A stretch of 64,000 nucleotides of DNA, from assembly GCA_027485855.1 (NCBI GenBank), contig JAIXQD010000033.1:219812-283811 (forward strand), written 5' to 3'. The notes beneath the pieces are model-generated. The model saw only the letters and a list, made by a program, of their open reading frames with translations, was not told the DNA's origin and did no database searches. Shown piece by piece: positions 53,840-63,462 of the stretch. The stretch's first letter is position 1. Each line of letters starts with the position of its first letter. The position numbers were made by a program, and so were the translations under genes. The DNA is from Rickettsiales bacterium (lineage in GTDB: Bacteria; Pseudomonadota; Alphaproteobacteria; G027485855).

Positions 53840-54915
53840 GGCTGAAAGCTTGCTTTGCGCAAATCATAAAACACCGGCCGCACCGCGCCCTGATTGGGCC
53901 TATCGGCCAGAGAAAGCCTTGGCCGCACACCACCAACCGTATCTTGCAAAAATTTTTGTGCGGCGGGCGGCAGGGGTGCATTTACATTATGGCCATTTAA
54001 AACACCCCAAAGCCCCGCCCAAGCCCGCAGCACATTATCGGCGTTATAGCCGCCGCCGCCTAAAAGCAATAATCGTGGCGAGGTGGCCGAGAGCTTGCTG
54101 ACAGCCTGCCACAAAGCATTATTCGATAATTGACCCCGCGCTAAATTATCACCGGCCAGCAAATCAGCCCCACACTGAATAACCAGCGCCTCGGGCTTAA
54201 ACTCTGCCAGCTGCGGCAAAATAACCTGCTCAATCAGCAATGCAAACTCGCTATCATTAATTGCCGTTGGCACGGGCAAATTGCGCACATTATTATGCAC
54301 GCCGCGATGCTGTAAAAAACCACTGCGCTGCACGATTTGTTGCTCATGGATAGAAAAAAGCCGTACGCGCTTGTCGTGCTGCAATAATTCTTCGACGCCA
54401 TCACCATGATGCGCGTCTAAATCAACATAAGCCACGCGGGCGCAGCCTTGTGCTAAAAAGGCCTGTAGCGCTAAGGCCGCATCATTAAAATAACAAAAGC
54501 CACTGGCCTGAGCGGCCTTGGCATGATGCGCGCCACCAATAATATTAAACACCGCGCCACCATTTTGCAGCAGCTGCACCGCCAGCAAACTACCGCCCGC
54601 TGCCAGCGCGGCCCTGTCAAAAATATCGGCACGCAGCGGATGTTCGGGCGTGCCAAAATTATAATTTTGCCGATCGGCTTTTGTGGTAATTTGTGCGGCT
54701 TGCGCGCGCCACAAAGCCTGCACATAAGCAGGCGTATGCAGGGCGCTAAGCTGTGCTTCGCTTGCTAATGGTGCCTCGCGGTACTGCGCTGGCGTAAGCC
54801 AACCCATATGCTTGATAAGCTCAACCGCCGCCATCGCCCTTGGGATAGAGAGCGGGTGCCCTGCGCCATAATCGCTCTGTGCTAAACGGGCGCTGCCAAT
54901 CAGTATGGGGGTCAT
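53836..54915 (-). CDS. Histone deacetylase family protein (AcuC-like)
   Basis: 359 residues of the arginase/deacetylase superfamily. Active-site features: the His pair at 130-131 (IGGAHHAKAAQASGFCYFND), the zinc ligands Asp167 and His169 in YVDLDAHHGDGVEE, and a later Asp in QCGADLLAGDNLA. LLGGGGYNADNVLRAW is typical near the end. Bacterial members include AcuC (acetyl-CoA synthetase deacetylation) and polyamine deacetylases. It overlaps both neighbours by 4 bases (surf1 upstream, thrC downstream), so it is translationally coupled into the oxidase-thrC unit. Confidence 0.93.
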   Translation of the reverse strand: MTPILIGSARLAQSDYGAGHPLSIPRAMAAVELIKHMGWLTPAQYREAPLASEAQLSALHTPAYVQALWRAQAAQITTKADRQNYNFGTPEHPLRADIFDRAALAAGGSLLAVQLLQNGGAVFNIIGGAHHAKAAQASGFCYFNDAALALQAFLAQGCARVAYVDLDAHHGDGVEELLQHDKRVRLFSIHEQQIVQRSGFLQHRGVHNNVRNLPVPTAINDSEFALLIEQVILPQLAEFKPEALVIQCGADLLAGDNLARGQLSNNALWQAVSKLSATSPRLLLLGGGGYNADNVLRAWAGLWGVLNGHNVNAPLPPAAQKFLQDTVGGVRPRLSLADRPNQGAVRPVFYDLRKASFQP

Positions 54916-55553
54916 GGCCGCACCGAATTCTTATCTGCATAGGCGCGAAAGCCTAACATCAATGTCCAGCCAATCGCCAGCGACAGCCAAGTGAGAGCAT
55001 AACCTAAATGCGGGTTACGAATAGCGGGACGCGCCAAATCAGTATCAAGCACAAAGGGTGCGGGAGTGGGCAGTTGCATGGCCTTGCTCATATGATCGAT
55101 ATCGGCCCAGTACCATTGGCCATTTTCGTTATTGGGCTGCATCCAGCCTTGCACCGGTTTGGGCCGCAGCCGCACGGCTAAATGCTCAACCGCAAGCGCT
55201 GAATCATCGGCGTCTTTATTGGCAGCATAACCGAGCTTCACCCACAGCAGCACATTATTATCAAGCCGCAGCGGCCGATAGCGCCAATAGCCGAGCTGAC
55301 CATTTTGCACCGCGCCCGACAAATAAATACTGCCGCCCGCCCATGTGCCGCTCAGCTCTAATGTTTGCCATAAGCGCGGCGTATCGGGCCAAGCGCGGGC
55401 TGCGGGCAAAGCCATATGTGCATCAATCTCGGCCAAGAGCGCGGTTTTAGGCCCAAGCCGTTGAAACTGCCACACGCTTAAACTTAGCAGCAGCAGCAAC
55501 CCGGCTAGCCATATAAAAATAATTTTGTTAATGCGAGGCTGCACCAGCAGCAT
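54912..55553 (-). CDS. SURF1-family cytochrome oxidase assembly protein
   Basis: About 213 residues from ATG 55553: an N-terminal membrane helix (FIWLAGLLLLLSLSVWQFQRLG), a periplasmic domain with TWAGGSIYLSG, LGYWRYRPL and GWMQPNN, and a C-terminal helix ALTWLSLAIGWTLMLGFRAY. SURF1 helps insert heme a into subunit I. The start overlaps the coxC end by 26 bases; an upstream start at 55631 is less likely. It ends in ATGA with the deacetylase gene. Confidence 0.9.
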   Translation of the reverse strand: MLLVQPRINKIIFIWLAGLLLLLSLSVWQFQRLGPKTALLAEIDAHMALPAARAWPDTPRLWQTLELSGTWAGGSIYLSGAVQNGQLGYWRYRPLRLDNNVLLWVKLGYAANKDADDSALAVEHLAVRLRPKPVQGWMQPNNENGQWYWADIDHMSKAMQLPTPAPFVLDTDLARPAIRNPHLGYALTWLSLAIGWTLMLGFRAYADKNSVRP

Positions 55554-56418
55554 ACCAATAAATGGCCACAAACAAAAACAGCCAGACCACATCAACAAAG
55601 TGCCAATACCAAGCCGCCGCTTCAAAACCAAAATGGCTGTCGGCAGTAAAATGGCCCTTCACTGTGCGCCACCAGCACACCGCCAAAAAGATTGTGCCGA
55701 CAAACACATGAAAGCCATGAAAGCCCGTGGCCATATAAAAAGTGGTTGGGAAAATATGGTTAGCAGCACCACCTTCGGGCATTTTAAAAGCAAAAGTCGC
55801 GTGGCTATATTCGTAAATCTGGAAGCCTGAAAACACGACCCCCAGAATAACGGTAAACATCAGCATTTGTGCGGCCAGCTCTTTATCGCCCTCCATAATG
55901 GCGTGGTGCGCTGCCGTGACAGTGCAACCCGATAACAGCAATATCAAAGTGAGCATCAAGGGCAAATCAAACGGATTGAAGGTTGTTATGCCCTCAGGCG
56001 GCCAAGCGCCGCCCCATATTTCGAGCGGGAAAAGCGCCGCATTAAAATAAGCCCAGAAGAACGCCACAAAAAACATCACCTCTGAGGCGATAAACAAAGC
56101 CATGCCATAGCGCAAACCAATTTTAACAATAGGACTATGCGCCTTTTCAACCACGGCTTCTTTAATAATGTCGCGCCACCAAAAAAACATCACCGCCAAT
56201 ACCGCCACCAAACCCAGCAACGTGCCCTTAACGCCTAAATGGAACGCCCCCCAAGACACATCATGCATAAAGGCCACTGTGCCACCGGCTAAGCAGCCCG
56301 CGGCTAACGAGCCCGCCAAAGGCCAAATGCTGGGCGGCACCAAATGATAAGGCTGCGGGATGTTGCTTTGCTCATAATGAACAATGCCATCATAATGCGG
56401 TTTATCGTTATGGCTCAT
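55528..56418 (-). CDS. coxC: Cytochrome c oxidase subunit III
   Basis: 296 residues, seven membrane helices. Blocks typical of subunit III: HYDGIVHYEQSNIPQPYHLVPPSIWPLAGS-type N-terminus, GMALFIASEVMFFVAFFWAYF, the conserved Glu of SEVMFF and HAIMEGDKELAAQ, then FYMATGFHGFHVFVGT and AWYWHFVDVVWLFLFVAIYW. It overlaps the ctaG stop by 4 bases. Confidence 0.97.
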   Translation of the reverse strand: MSHNDKPHYDGIVHYEQSNIPQPYHLVPPSIWPLAGSLAAGCLAGGTVAFMHDVSWGAFHLGVKGTLLGLVAVLAVMFFWWRDIIKEAVVEKAHSPIVKIGLRYGMALFIASEVMFFVAFFWAYFNAALFPLEIWGGAWPPEGITTFNPFDLPLMLTLILLLSGCTVTAAHHAIMEGDKELAAQMLMFTVILGVVFSGFQIYEYSHATFAFKMPEGGAANHIFPTTFYMATGFHGFHVFVGTIFLAVCWWRTVKGHFTADSHFGFEAAAWYWHFVDVVWLFLFVAIYWYAAGAASH

Positions 56419-56990
56419 GGCTGGCGCTCCTGTTGGGTAGAATTATTGGCAGCATGCAGAGGGGTAGTTTGATCTTTAGCTAAGAAAAATGTGTAAGACA
56501 AAACAATTTCGCGGATATCGGCGGTTTCAGGGTCTTGCAGCATGGCCTCATCAACAAAATAAGTTACGGGAAACTCGATGGTTTCTCCGGGCTGTATTTC
56601 TTGCCGCTCAAAACAAAAACACTGCACCTTACTAAAATAAGGCCCCGCTTTATGCGGCGTGACATTATAAGTGGCCGTGCCAACCAAAGCTTTATTGCTG
56701 CGGTTAGTGGCTTTAAAAACCATATGCCCCGCCTCACCCACTTTAACCGAGGCGGTGACTTTTTCGGCTGCAAAATCCCACGGCAGTTCTGGTGAGACAT
56801 CGGCATTAAACCGAATAGCCAGCGGCACAGTGGTGGCCTGCTCTGGCACCGCTATGGCTTGTTGCGTGGTGCCGCCAAAACCAGTGACGCGGCAAAATAA
56901 ATCATAAAGCGGCACTGACGCATAGGCCAAACCCAGCATCAAAACCGGAATGGCAAAAATTTTAAGGCCAAGTTTGCGGTTGTTGTTCAT
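56415..56990 (-). CDS. ctaG: Cytochrome c oxidase assembly protein CtaG (Cox11)
   Basis: 191 residues; inserts copper into the CuB site of subunit I. One N-terminal membrane helix (LKIFAIPVLMLGLAYASVPLYDLFCRVTGFGG contains the conserved Cys of the family) and the copper-binding block KVQCFCFERQEIQPGE with its CFCF motif, then FPVTYFVDEAM. It starts 10 bases after the small coxF-like gene and overlaps coxC (ATGA). Confidence 0.96.
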   Translation of the reverse strand: MNNNRKLGLKIFAIPVLMLGLAYASVPLYDLFCRVTGFGGTTQQAIAVPEQATTVPLAIRFNADVSPELPWDFAAEKVTASVKVGEAGHMVFKATNRSNKALVGTATYNVTPHKAGPYFSKVQCFCFERQEIQPGETIEFPVTYFVDEAMLQDPETADIREIVLSYTFFLAKDQTTPLHAANNSTQQERQP

Positions 56991-57000
56991 AGGTGGTCGC

Positions 57001-57162
57001 TCATAGATGTGGTGCCATCCGAATAATGGTGGTAACCCAAATCAGCGCCACCAGCGCCAGCAAAATAGCCAGCAGCACCATATTTTTTTGGCTCAAGTTT
57101 TTTTGCTGCTGCTGTTTTTTTTGCTGCTCTTGCAGCGGCTCTTGTTGGGGGGGGATATTCAT
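57001..57162 (-). CDS. CoxF-like small membrane protein of the oxidase operon, 53 aa
   Basis: Short frame: the start overlaps the ctaB stop as ATGA (57159-57162) and the stop TGA is at 57001-57003. The N-terminal half is Gln/Lys-rich (PPQQEPLQEQQKKQQQQ), followed by KNMVLLAILLALVALIWVTT, a single membrane helix, and a TIIRM-type end. Small one-helix proteins at this place between ctaB and ctaG are usual in Alphaproteobacteria (annotated CoxF) and probably aid oxidase assembly. A run of eight C falls in codons 4-6. Confidence 0.85.
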   Translation of the reverse strand: MNIPPQQEPLQEQQKKQQQQKNLSQKNMVLLAILLALVALIWVTTIIRMAPHL

Positions 57163-58049
57163 GCGGCCCATCTTTCGCCAATGAGTGTTGCCAACAACAC
57201 CGAAAGATACAACAAAGAAAAACTAAACATGGCGGGTGCCGTGCGGTTTTGGCTATCAAACAACAAACGCAGATTCATGGCAATAAAAACCGCGCCCAGC
57301 ACCAGCGCCACTGCGCCATAAACCAAACCCGCAAAGCCAAGCCATGTCGGCAAAAGCGAAATGGGCAAAAGCAAAACCGTATAAACCAGCATTTGCCATT
57401 TTGTCGCAGCATCACCTGCAACGACCGGCAACATAGGAATGCCGGCACGCGCATAATCTTTGCAGCGATAAAGCGCCAGCGCCCAAAAATGCGGCGGCGT
57501 CCAAAAAAAGATAATGGCAAATAAAACCCATGGCGCCAGCGGCGTGTCACCACTCACTGCGGCCCAACCAATGACGGGCGGAAAGGCGCCTGCCGCGCCA
57601 CCAATCACAATATTTTGCGGCGTGCGGCGCTTGAGCCAAACCGTGTAAACAAACACATAAAAAAGCTCGGCCACGGCCAGCCAAAATGCTGCCACCCAGT
57701 TTATTGTCAGCGCCATAAGCAAGGGTGCGGCAATGGCCAGCACCACCGAAAATTCAAGCGCGGCTTGTGGCTCTATACGGCCGGCGGGCAAAGGGCGGTT
57801 TTGTGTGCGCGTCATCAGCGCGTCGCTATCGCGCTCTAGCCACATATTAATACCGCCCACAGCGCCACTGCCTAGCGCAATCCACAACAAGCACGCCGCT
57901 GCCAGCAGCGGGTGCAAAGTGCCGGGCGCCAAAACAATGCCTGCAAGGCCCGAGAATACCACCAGCGACATCACCCGCGGCTTCAGCAGTGCAATATAAT
58001 CACTGATGGCCGCAGGTGCGATCGTTGCTGAGAGTGCCTCTGTTGCCAT
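57159..58049 (-). CDS. ctaB: Heme o synthase (protoheme IX farnesyltransferase)
   Basis: UbiA-superfamily membrane prenyltransferase of 296 residues that farnesylates heme b. Conserved blocks: SLVVFSGLAGIVLAPG, the first Asp-rich site in NMWLERDSDALMTRTQNRPLP, and the second in ALYRCKDYARAGIPMLPVVAGD. About eight to nine membrane helices. It starts 2 bases after the coxA stop and overlaps the coxF-like start. Confidence 0.97.
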   Translation of the reverse strand: MATEALSATIAPAAISDYIALLKPRVMSLVVFSGLAGIVLAPGTLHPLLAAACLLWIALGSGAVGGINMWLERDSDALMTRTQNRPLPAGRIEPQAALEFSVVLAIAAPLLMALTINWVAAFWLAVAELFYVFVYTVWLKRRTPQNIVIGGAAGAFPPVIGWAAVSGDTPLAPWVLFAIIFFWTPPHFWALALYRCKDYARAGIPMLPVVAGDAATKWQMLVYTVLLLPISLLPTWLGFAGLVYGAVALVLGAVFIAMNLRLLFDSQNRTAPAMFSFSLLYLSVLLATLIGERWAA

Positions 58050-58051
58050 GC

Positions 58052-59674
<1,623 letters not shown>

Positions 59675-59695
59675 CTAAAAAATCTATGCTAAAAC

Positions 59696-60613
59696 CTATT
59701 TTACTTGAGCGGGTGCAGATTCAGCCGCGGGTGCCGGTGCTGTTTCTGCCGTTTTGGCGGGCGCATTTTTAGCCAACCATGCGGCAAAATCTTCGCGGCT
59801 TAAAACATCAATGGCGATGGGCATAAAGCCATGACCCTCGCCACAAATTTCTGAACATTGGCCAAAATATAAACCGGGCTTATTCACGCTAAACCAAGTT
59901 TCGTTCAGCCTGCCGGGGATCGCGTCTTTTTTAACGCCCAAACTTGGCACGGCCCAACTATGCAGCACATCGGCGGCGGTCACGAGCACGCGCACATTGG
60001 TGTTGGCTGGCAGCACTAAACGATTATCGGTTTCAAGCAGGCGGCGGGCCTTACCATCAAATTGTATCCAGCCCGCTTTAAAGCTTTCAACATCTTTAGC
60101 GGCTTGCTCTGGCGTGGTGCTCACACTCGACCAAATCGGCCGTGCCTCAATGTTGATGCCGCTATCGGGGTATTCGTAGGTCCAATACCATTGATGACCC
60201 GTGACTTTAATGGTGAGCTCGGCCTGCTTGGTTTTATCCATATAATAAAGCAGCGGCAAAGATTGCCAGCCGATGTAAGCCAAAATCAGCACCGGCACGA
60301 GAGTCCAAATCACTTCCAGCCTAAAATTATGCGTAAAATTTGCGGGCTTAGGATTAGCGCTGGCACGATAGCGCCAAATAATCCACAGCATCAGCAGCAA
60401 CACAAAAATAGAAATGGCAAAAATAATCACCAGCAGGTGATCATGCAGCACATCGACGCGCTCTTTGACGGGCGAGGCCGCCTCTTGCAAATTAAGCCCA
60501 CGCGCATGCGGCTCGGCTACATAATCGGCCGCAAAAGAGGGGGACGGCATTGCAAAGGCGCTAAAGCCCAACATAAGCGCTAACAGAAAAAAACGCATAA
60601 ATGCCCGCCGCAT
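59696..60613 (-). CDS. coxB: Cytochrome c oxidase subunit II
   Basis: 305 residues. Signal peptide about 1-28, two membrane helices (LLVIIFAISIFVLLLMLWII and LEVIWTLVPVLILAYIGW), then the cupredoxin domain with the CuA site: His in VLHSWAVPSLGVK and GQCSEICGEGHGFMPI (Cys, Glu, Cys, His, Met). The tail is Ala/Pro/Glu-rich. AAGGA lies eight bases before ATG 60613. First gene of the oxidase operon; divergent from cluster B with 148 bases between starts. Confidence 0.98.
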   Translation of the reverse strand: MRRAFMRFFLLALMLGFSAFAMPSPSFAADYVAEPHARGLNLQEAASPVKERVDVLHDHLLVIIFAISIFVLLLMLWIIWRYRASANPKPANFTHNFRLEVIWTLVPVLILAYIGWQSLPLLYYMDKTKQAELTIKVTGHQWYWTYEYPDSGINIEARPIWSSVSTTPEQAAKDVESFKAGWIQFDGKARRLLETDNRLVLPANTNVRVLVTAADVLHSWAVPSLGVKKDAIPGRLNETWFSVNKPGLYFGQCSEICGEGHGFMPIAIDVLSREDFAAWLAKNAPAKTAETAPAPAAESAPAQVK

Positions 60614-60761
60614 GGCACATCCTTCCCGCTTTTATGGTGGTAATAATTTTATGGTTATTTTTATCAATAGCCTGAAAAATATACCAAAATCAGCAAAAGT
60701 CCAGCCATTTGCAAAAATAAATTACCGCCAAAGCCGGGCCAATAAATGAGAGGCGCGGGCC

Positions 60762-61718
60762 ATGCTTAAAAATACCCTTGCGTTCGCTTTTCAGAATGAT
60801 ACGCTTTTTCTACTTCCCCCCCTCTTAGTCCCCCCCCCCCCCTCCTTCTTTTATCGCGGCTCCGCAATGACAACAGCAAAAGACATCGAATATATTTTCT
60901 TTCGCGGATATATTCGCCCAAAATCGCCCTTTCTCAATGAGCGCGTAGATCTGGACGAGCCGCAGCGCGCCCAATACAAGGCCAAGGTTGATTGGTTGCA
61001 ACACCGAATTGACCTCTATGAGCAAAAAATGCGCAGAGCCAATGGCAAAGACGCAGAGCACTTTAATGATTTTGAAGACAATATGGCCGTTGCTGGCGGG
61101 GTTTTGGGCGGTCTGTTTGGCATGGGCCTGTCTATGGCGCTGGTGGCCTTTCTTGCGGCGGGCATTGGCATGACTGGTCTGGGTGCTTTTGCGATTGGCA
61201 TATTTGCTTTTGGTTTTTATGGCTCAATTTTTGGCGGCATAGGTATGATGCTGGGCGCAGGTGCAAGCTGGCTTACTTATGGCCTCATTTTCAGGCGTAA
61301 AGGTCAGGCGGCCAAATTTCAGACACACAAACAAGAGCTAAAACAACAGCTTGAGGCCTTGCATCAGGCCGAGCGGCAGCGGCTAGAAAAAGAAATTCGC
61401 CCGCATCTTGATGACTACCAAAAGTGGGAAGAAAAATACGATAAAATGCTGGCTGACGCACGGCAAATGGTAAAGCGCCCGCCCAATAAAAACGATACGG
61501 TCAAAAGCAACACGGCCAGCAGCCCAAATAATTCAGGCCCAGATACTTCAGGCCCAGATACTTCAGGCCCAGATACTTCAGGCCCAAATAATTCAGGATC
61601 AGGCGCCACACCAGCGGCAACGCCAGCCATTCGAGTGGGCATAAAAACCGCACCCAGCGCGGGCGCCATGCAAACCAAACCGCGCAGCCGCCCAATTATA
61701 TTGCCACCGCCCCCCTAG
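60762..61718 (+). CDS. Cluster B membrane/coiled-coil protein 1, with a C13 tract in its N-terminal coding part
   Basis: 318 residues from ATG 60762, which has GAGG eight bases before it. The first 35 codons cross two C-runs (60816-60822 and 60830-60842) and lead in frame to a second ATG at 60867, where family-like sequence begins. That ATG has no ribosome-binding site. After it: a polar part with PFLNERVDLDEPQRAQYKAK, a hydrophobic hairpin (61084-61290), a coiled coil with RQRLEKEIRPHLDDYQ, then a Ser/Gly/Pro/Asp repeat (SGPDT units) and a basic Pro-rich end PRSRPIILPPPP. No known domain. Divergent from coxB. Confidence 0.7.
   Translation: MLKNTLAFAFQNDTLFLLPPLLVPPPPSFFYRGSAMTTAKDIEYIFFRGYIRPKSPFLNERVDLDEPQRAQYKAKVDWLQHRIDLYEQKMRRANGKDAEHFNDFEDNMAVAGGVLGGLFGMGLSMALVAFLAAGIGMTGLGAFAIGIFAFGFYGSIFGGIGMMLGAGASWLTYGLIFRRKGQAAKFQTHKQELKQQLEALHQAERQRLEKEIRPHLDDYQKWEEKYDKMLADARQMVKRPPNKNDTVKSNTASSPNNSGPDTSGPDTSGPDTSGPNNSGSGATPAATPAIRVGIKTAPSAGAMQTKPRSRPIILPPPP
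60816..60842 (+). repeat. Homopolymeric C tracts (C7 and C13)
   Basis: C7 at 60816-60822 and C13 at 60830-60842, inside an almost pure pyrimidine stretch. The longer tract begins 68 bases after the ATG with the better ribosome-binding site and ends 24 bases before the second ATG. Slippage by one base would shift the upstream frame. Confidence 0.9.
61533..61592 (+). repeat. 15-bp tandem repeat coding SGPDT units
   Basis: Three identical units TCAGGCCCAGATACT (61533, 61548, 61563) and a variant TCAGGCCCAAATAAT (61578), preceded by a partial variant. They encode SGPDT repeats in the linker of cluster B protein 1. Unit loss or gain keeps the frame. Confidence 0.92.
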
Positions 61719-61780
61719 TTGCGCCATATTGATATGGATAAACGAGTGAGCCGTCCATCATTGACCTAGCCGAGACAGCC

Positions 61781-62563
61781 ATGCCCAACAGCCCCAATGA
61801 TGATGCTTTAGCTTTAAGTGGCAATATTTATCAACCGGTCAACAGCGCCGCGCCATTTTTTCAGGCAAAAATTAGCAACGATGCGGCACGGCAAAATTAT
61901 TTAGCCGAACATAAAAAACTATCCGAGCGCTGGCGCCTGGTGCAGCGCCTTCGCGGCGATATCAGCTTTGAACTTTTTGGCGGGCCCAGTGAGGAGCAGA
62001 TTTACAAAATATATGGCGACACGCCGCCACATTTTCCCAGCCGCCAAGAAGATTACCGCAAGAATTTAGTCCTACCAACGCGCAACGGTGCTATGGGCTG
62101 GCTGGCTGGCGCCACAACGGGCCTTCTCCTTTCAGTCATTAGTGGTGGCGCTGGCGCTATTCTGCTGCTGGCGGCGGCGGGCGGTCTGTTTGGGGCCTTA
62201 AGCGGATTTATGCAATATTTGCATTGGCGCGAAAAATCCCACCAAACCGCTATTATAAAATGCCGCCACGAAATGCGCTTGCTGGAAAATCAAATTGACG
62301 CACTCAACGAAAAAGAGGCCGCGCGACTAACCGCGCTGCTAAGCCCGCATTTGCCGGCCTATCATGCCGCCACAAAAGAGGCCGCGGCGCTTGAAGCACA
62401 AATTACCGCTTTAGCCAAACAAAAGGCCGATTTGCTCACCGGCAAAACACCCGCAGCCGCTTTGGCCCCTGACGCCGCACAAGCCATTGCTCGACCCGCG
62501 GTTATTGCGCGGCCACCGGCGCCCGCCAAGCTTAAGGTGCGCCAGCGCGGCCCCGGCGCATAG
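61781..62563 (+). CDS. Cluster B membrane/coiled-coil protein 2
   Basis: 260 residues, unrecognised, same order as its neighbours: polar N-terminus with FFQAKISNDAARQNYLAEHKK (about 26-46), a hydrophobic hairpin (about 103-145: GWLAGATTGLLLSVISGG, AILLLAAAGGLFGALSGF), then a coiled coil with EAARLTALLSPHLPAYHAA, and an Ala/Pro/Arg-rich basic tail (ARPAVIARPPAPAKLKVRQR). The RLxxxLxPHLPxY block is shared with the other cluster B proteins. It starts 62 bases after protein 1; the ribosome-binding site is weak. Confidence 0.75.
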   Translation: MPNSPNDDALALSGNIYQPVNSAAPFFQAKISNDAARQNYLAEHKKLSERWRLVQRLRGDISFELFGGPSEEQIYKIYGDTPPHFPSRQEDYRKNLVLPTRNGAMGWLAGATTGLLLSVISGGAGAILLLAAAGGLFGALSGFMQYLHWREKSHQTAIIKCRHEMRLLENQIDALNEKEAARLTALLSPHLPAYHAATKEAAALEAQITALAKQKADLLTGKTPAAALAPDAAQAIARPAVIARPPAPAKLKVRQRGPGA

Positions 62564-62585
62564 AAAAGAGCGGCCCCGGCGCATA
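62547..62585 (+). repeat. Short direct repeat across the stop of cluster B gene 2
   Basis: GCGGCCCCGGCGCATA occurs at 62547-62562 (just before and into the TAG stop) and again at 62570-62585, a 23-base offset. The second copy continues into TAA. Third example of a duplicated stop region in this window. Confidence 0.85.
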
Positions 62586-62656
62586 AAGCCCAATTTTTAT
62601 AGTTAACGGCGAACAACAGGCAAATTACTTTCGTGCCTCTGTGTTATTTTATAGCG

Positions 62657-63451
62657 ATGGATAATACAAAAAACATAATCTTTACACATGACGAAAACGG
62701 CCTGCCTGTGCCGCTTAATAGTTTTTTGTCCAGCAAGGCCAATTATAGCCATCATGAGCGCCGCAGCACTGCGCAACTCATCGAGGAAACACGCAACAGC
62801 TGTCAGCAACAAGACAAAACAAAACGCAGTTGGCTATCGCGGCTATTATTCAAATATAACTTAGAGCAAGAAGACGGCAAATTTTCTTCTTACAACAGAC
62901 TAACCAGTTTTGGCGTAGCGACTTTTTGTGCATTGGTTTGTGTTATGGCCGTAGCAACGGCGCCCTTAGTTGTGGGCCTTACTTTGGCAGCACCTCCTAT
63001 AGCAACGGTCCTAGCAGCGGTCTTTACCACATTTCTGTCGTCATATATTTTAACCAAAACCATAAGTGCTATCAGCAATCGACTAAAACCTGGTTATGCT
63101 GAGCACAAGAAAGATCAGGCCCTGCGCTTGCGCATGTTAAACCACGCCATTGAAGGCGAGGAACTGCGTTTACAGCAAGAGCTAGCGCCACATCTGCCCG
63201 AGCTAAAAGCCCGCAACGCCAAAGCCAATGAAATGCGGCGCGAGGCCAAAAAACAATTAGACAGCATGCTTAAATTGGCCGAGGCCGTTCGCAACGGCAA
63301 AGCCGATATAGGCACAGCAATAGACACACCAACAGCCGCCACAGCAAAAACCGAAGCCGCAACGCCCATTGCTACAGCAGCAGAAACAATCAGCATTGCA
63401 CCACGCGTAACACCCCGCGCTTTGCGCAACCCCGACATATTACAGGCCTAG
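62657..63451 (+). CDS. Cluster B membrane/coiled-coil protein 3
   Basis: About 264 residues from ATG 62657; an in-frame GTG at 62633 is possible, and neither has a clear ribosome-binding site. Polar N-terminus (DNTKNIIFTHDENGLPVPLN), hydrophobic hairpin (about 85-137: VATFCALVCVMAVATAPLVV, IATVLAAVFTTFLSSYIL), then a charged coiled coil with EELRLQQELAPHLPELKARN, an Ala/Thr-rich linker and a basic end (APRVTPRALRNPDILQA). The conserved RLxxxLxPHLP block identifies it as a paralogue of its neighbours. Function unknown. Confidence 0.75.
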   Translation: MDNTKNIIFTHDENGLPVPLNSFLSSKANYSHHERRSTAQLIEETRNSCQQQDKTKRSWLSRLLFKYNLEQEDGKFSSYNRLTSFGVATFCALVCVMAVATAPLVVGLTLAAPPIATVLAAVFTTFLSSYILTKTISAISNRLKPGYAEHKKDQALRLRMLNHAIEGEELRLQQELAPHLPELKARNAKANEMRREAKKQLDSMLKLAEAVRNGKADIGTAIDTPTAATAKTEAATPIATAAETISIAPRVTPRALRNPDILQA

Positions 63452-63462
63452 GAACAAAGCAC

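Noticed and set aside
56987..57259. A 90-codon frame on the minus strand between ctaB and ctaG
   Set aside because: It overlaps ctaB heavily and encodes a Cys/Ala-rich, non-family sequence; the 53-residue coxF-like frame with an ATGA start overlap and one membrane helix is the better gene here.
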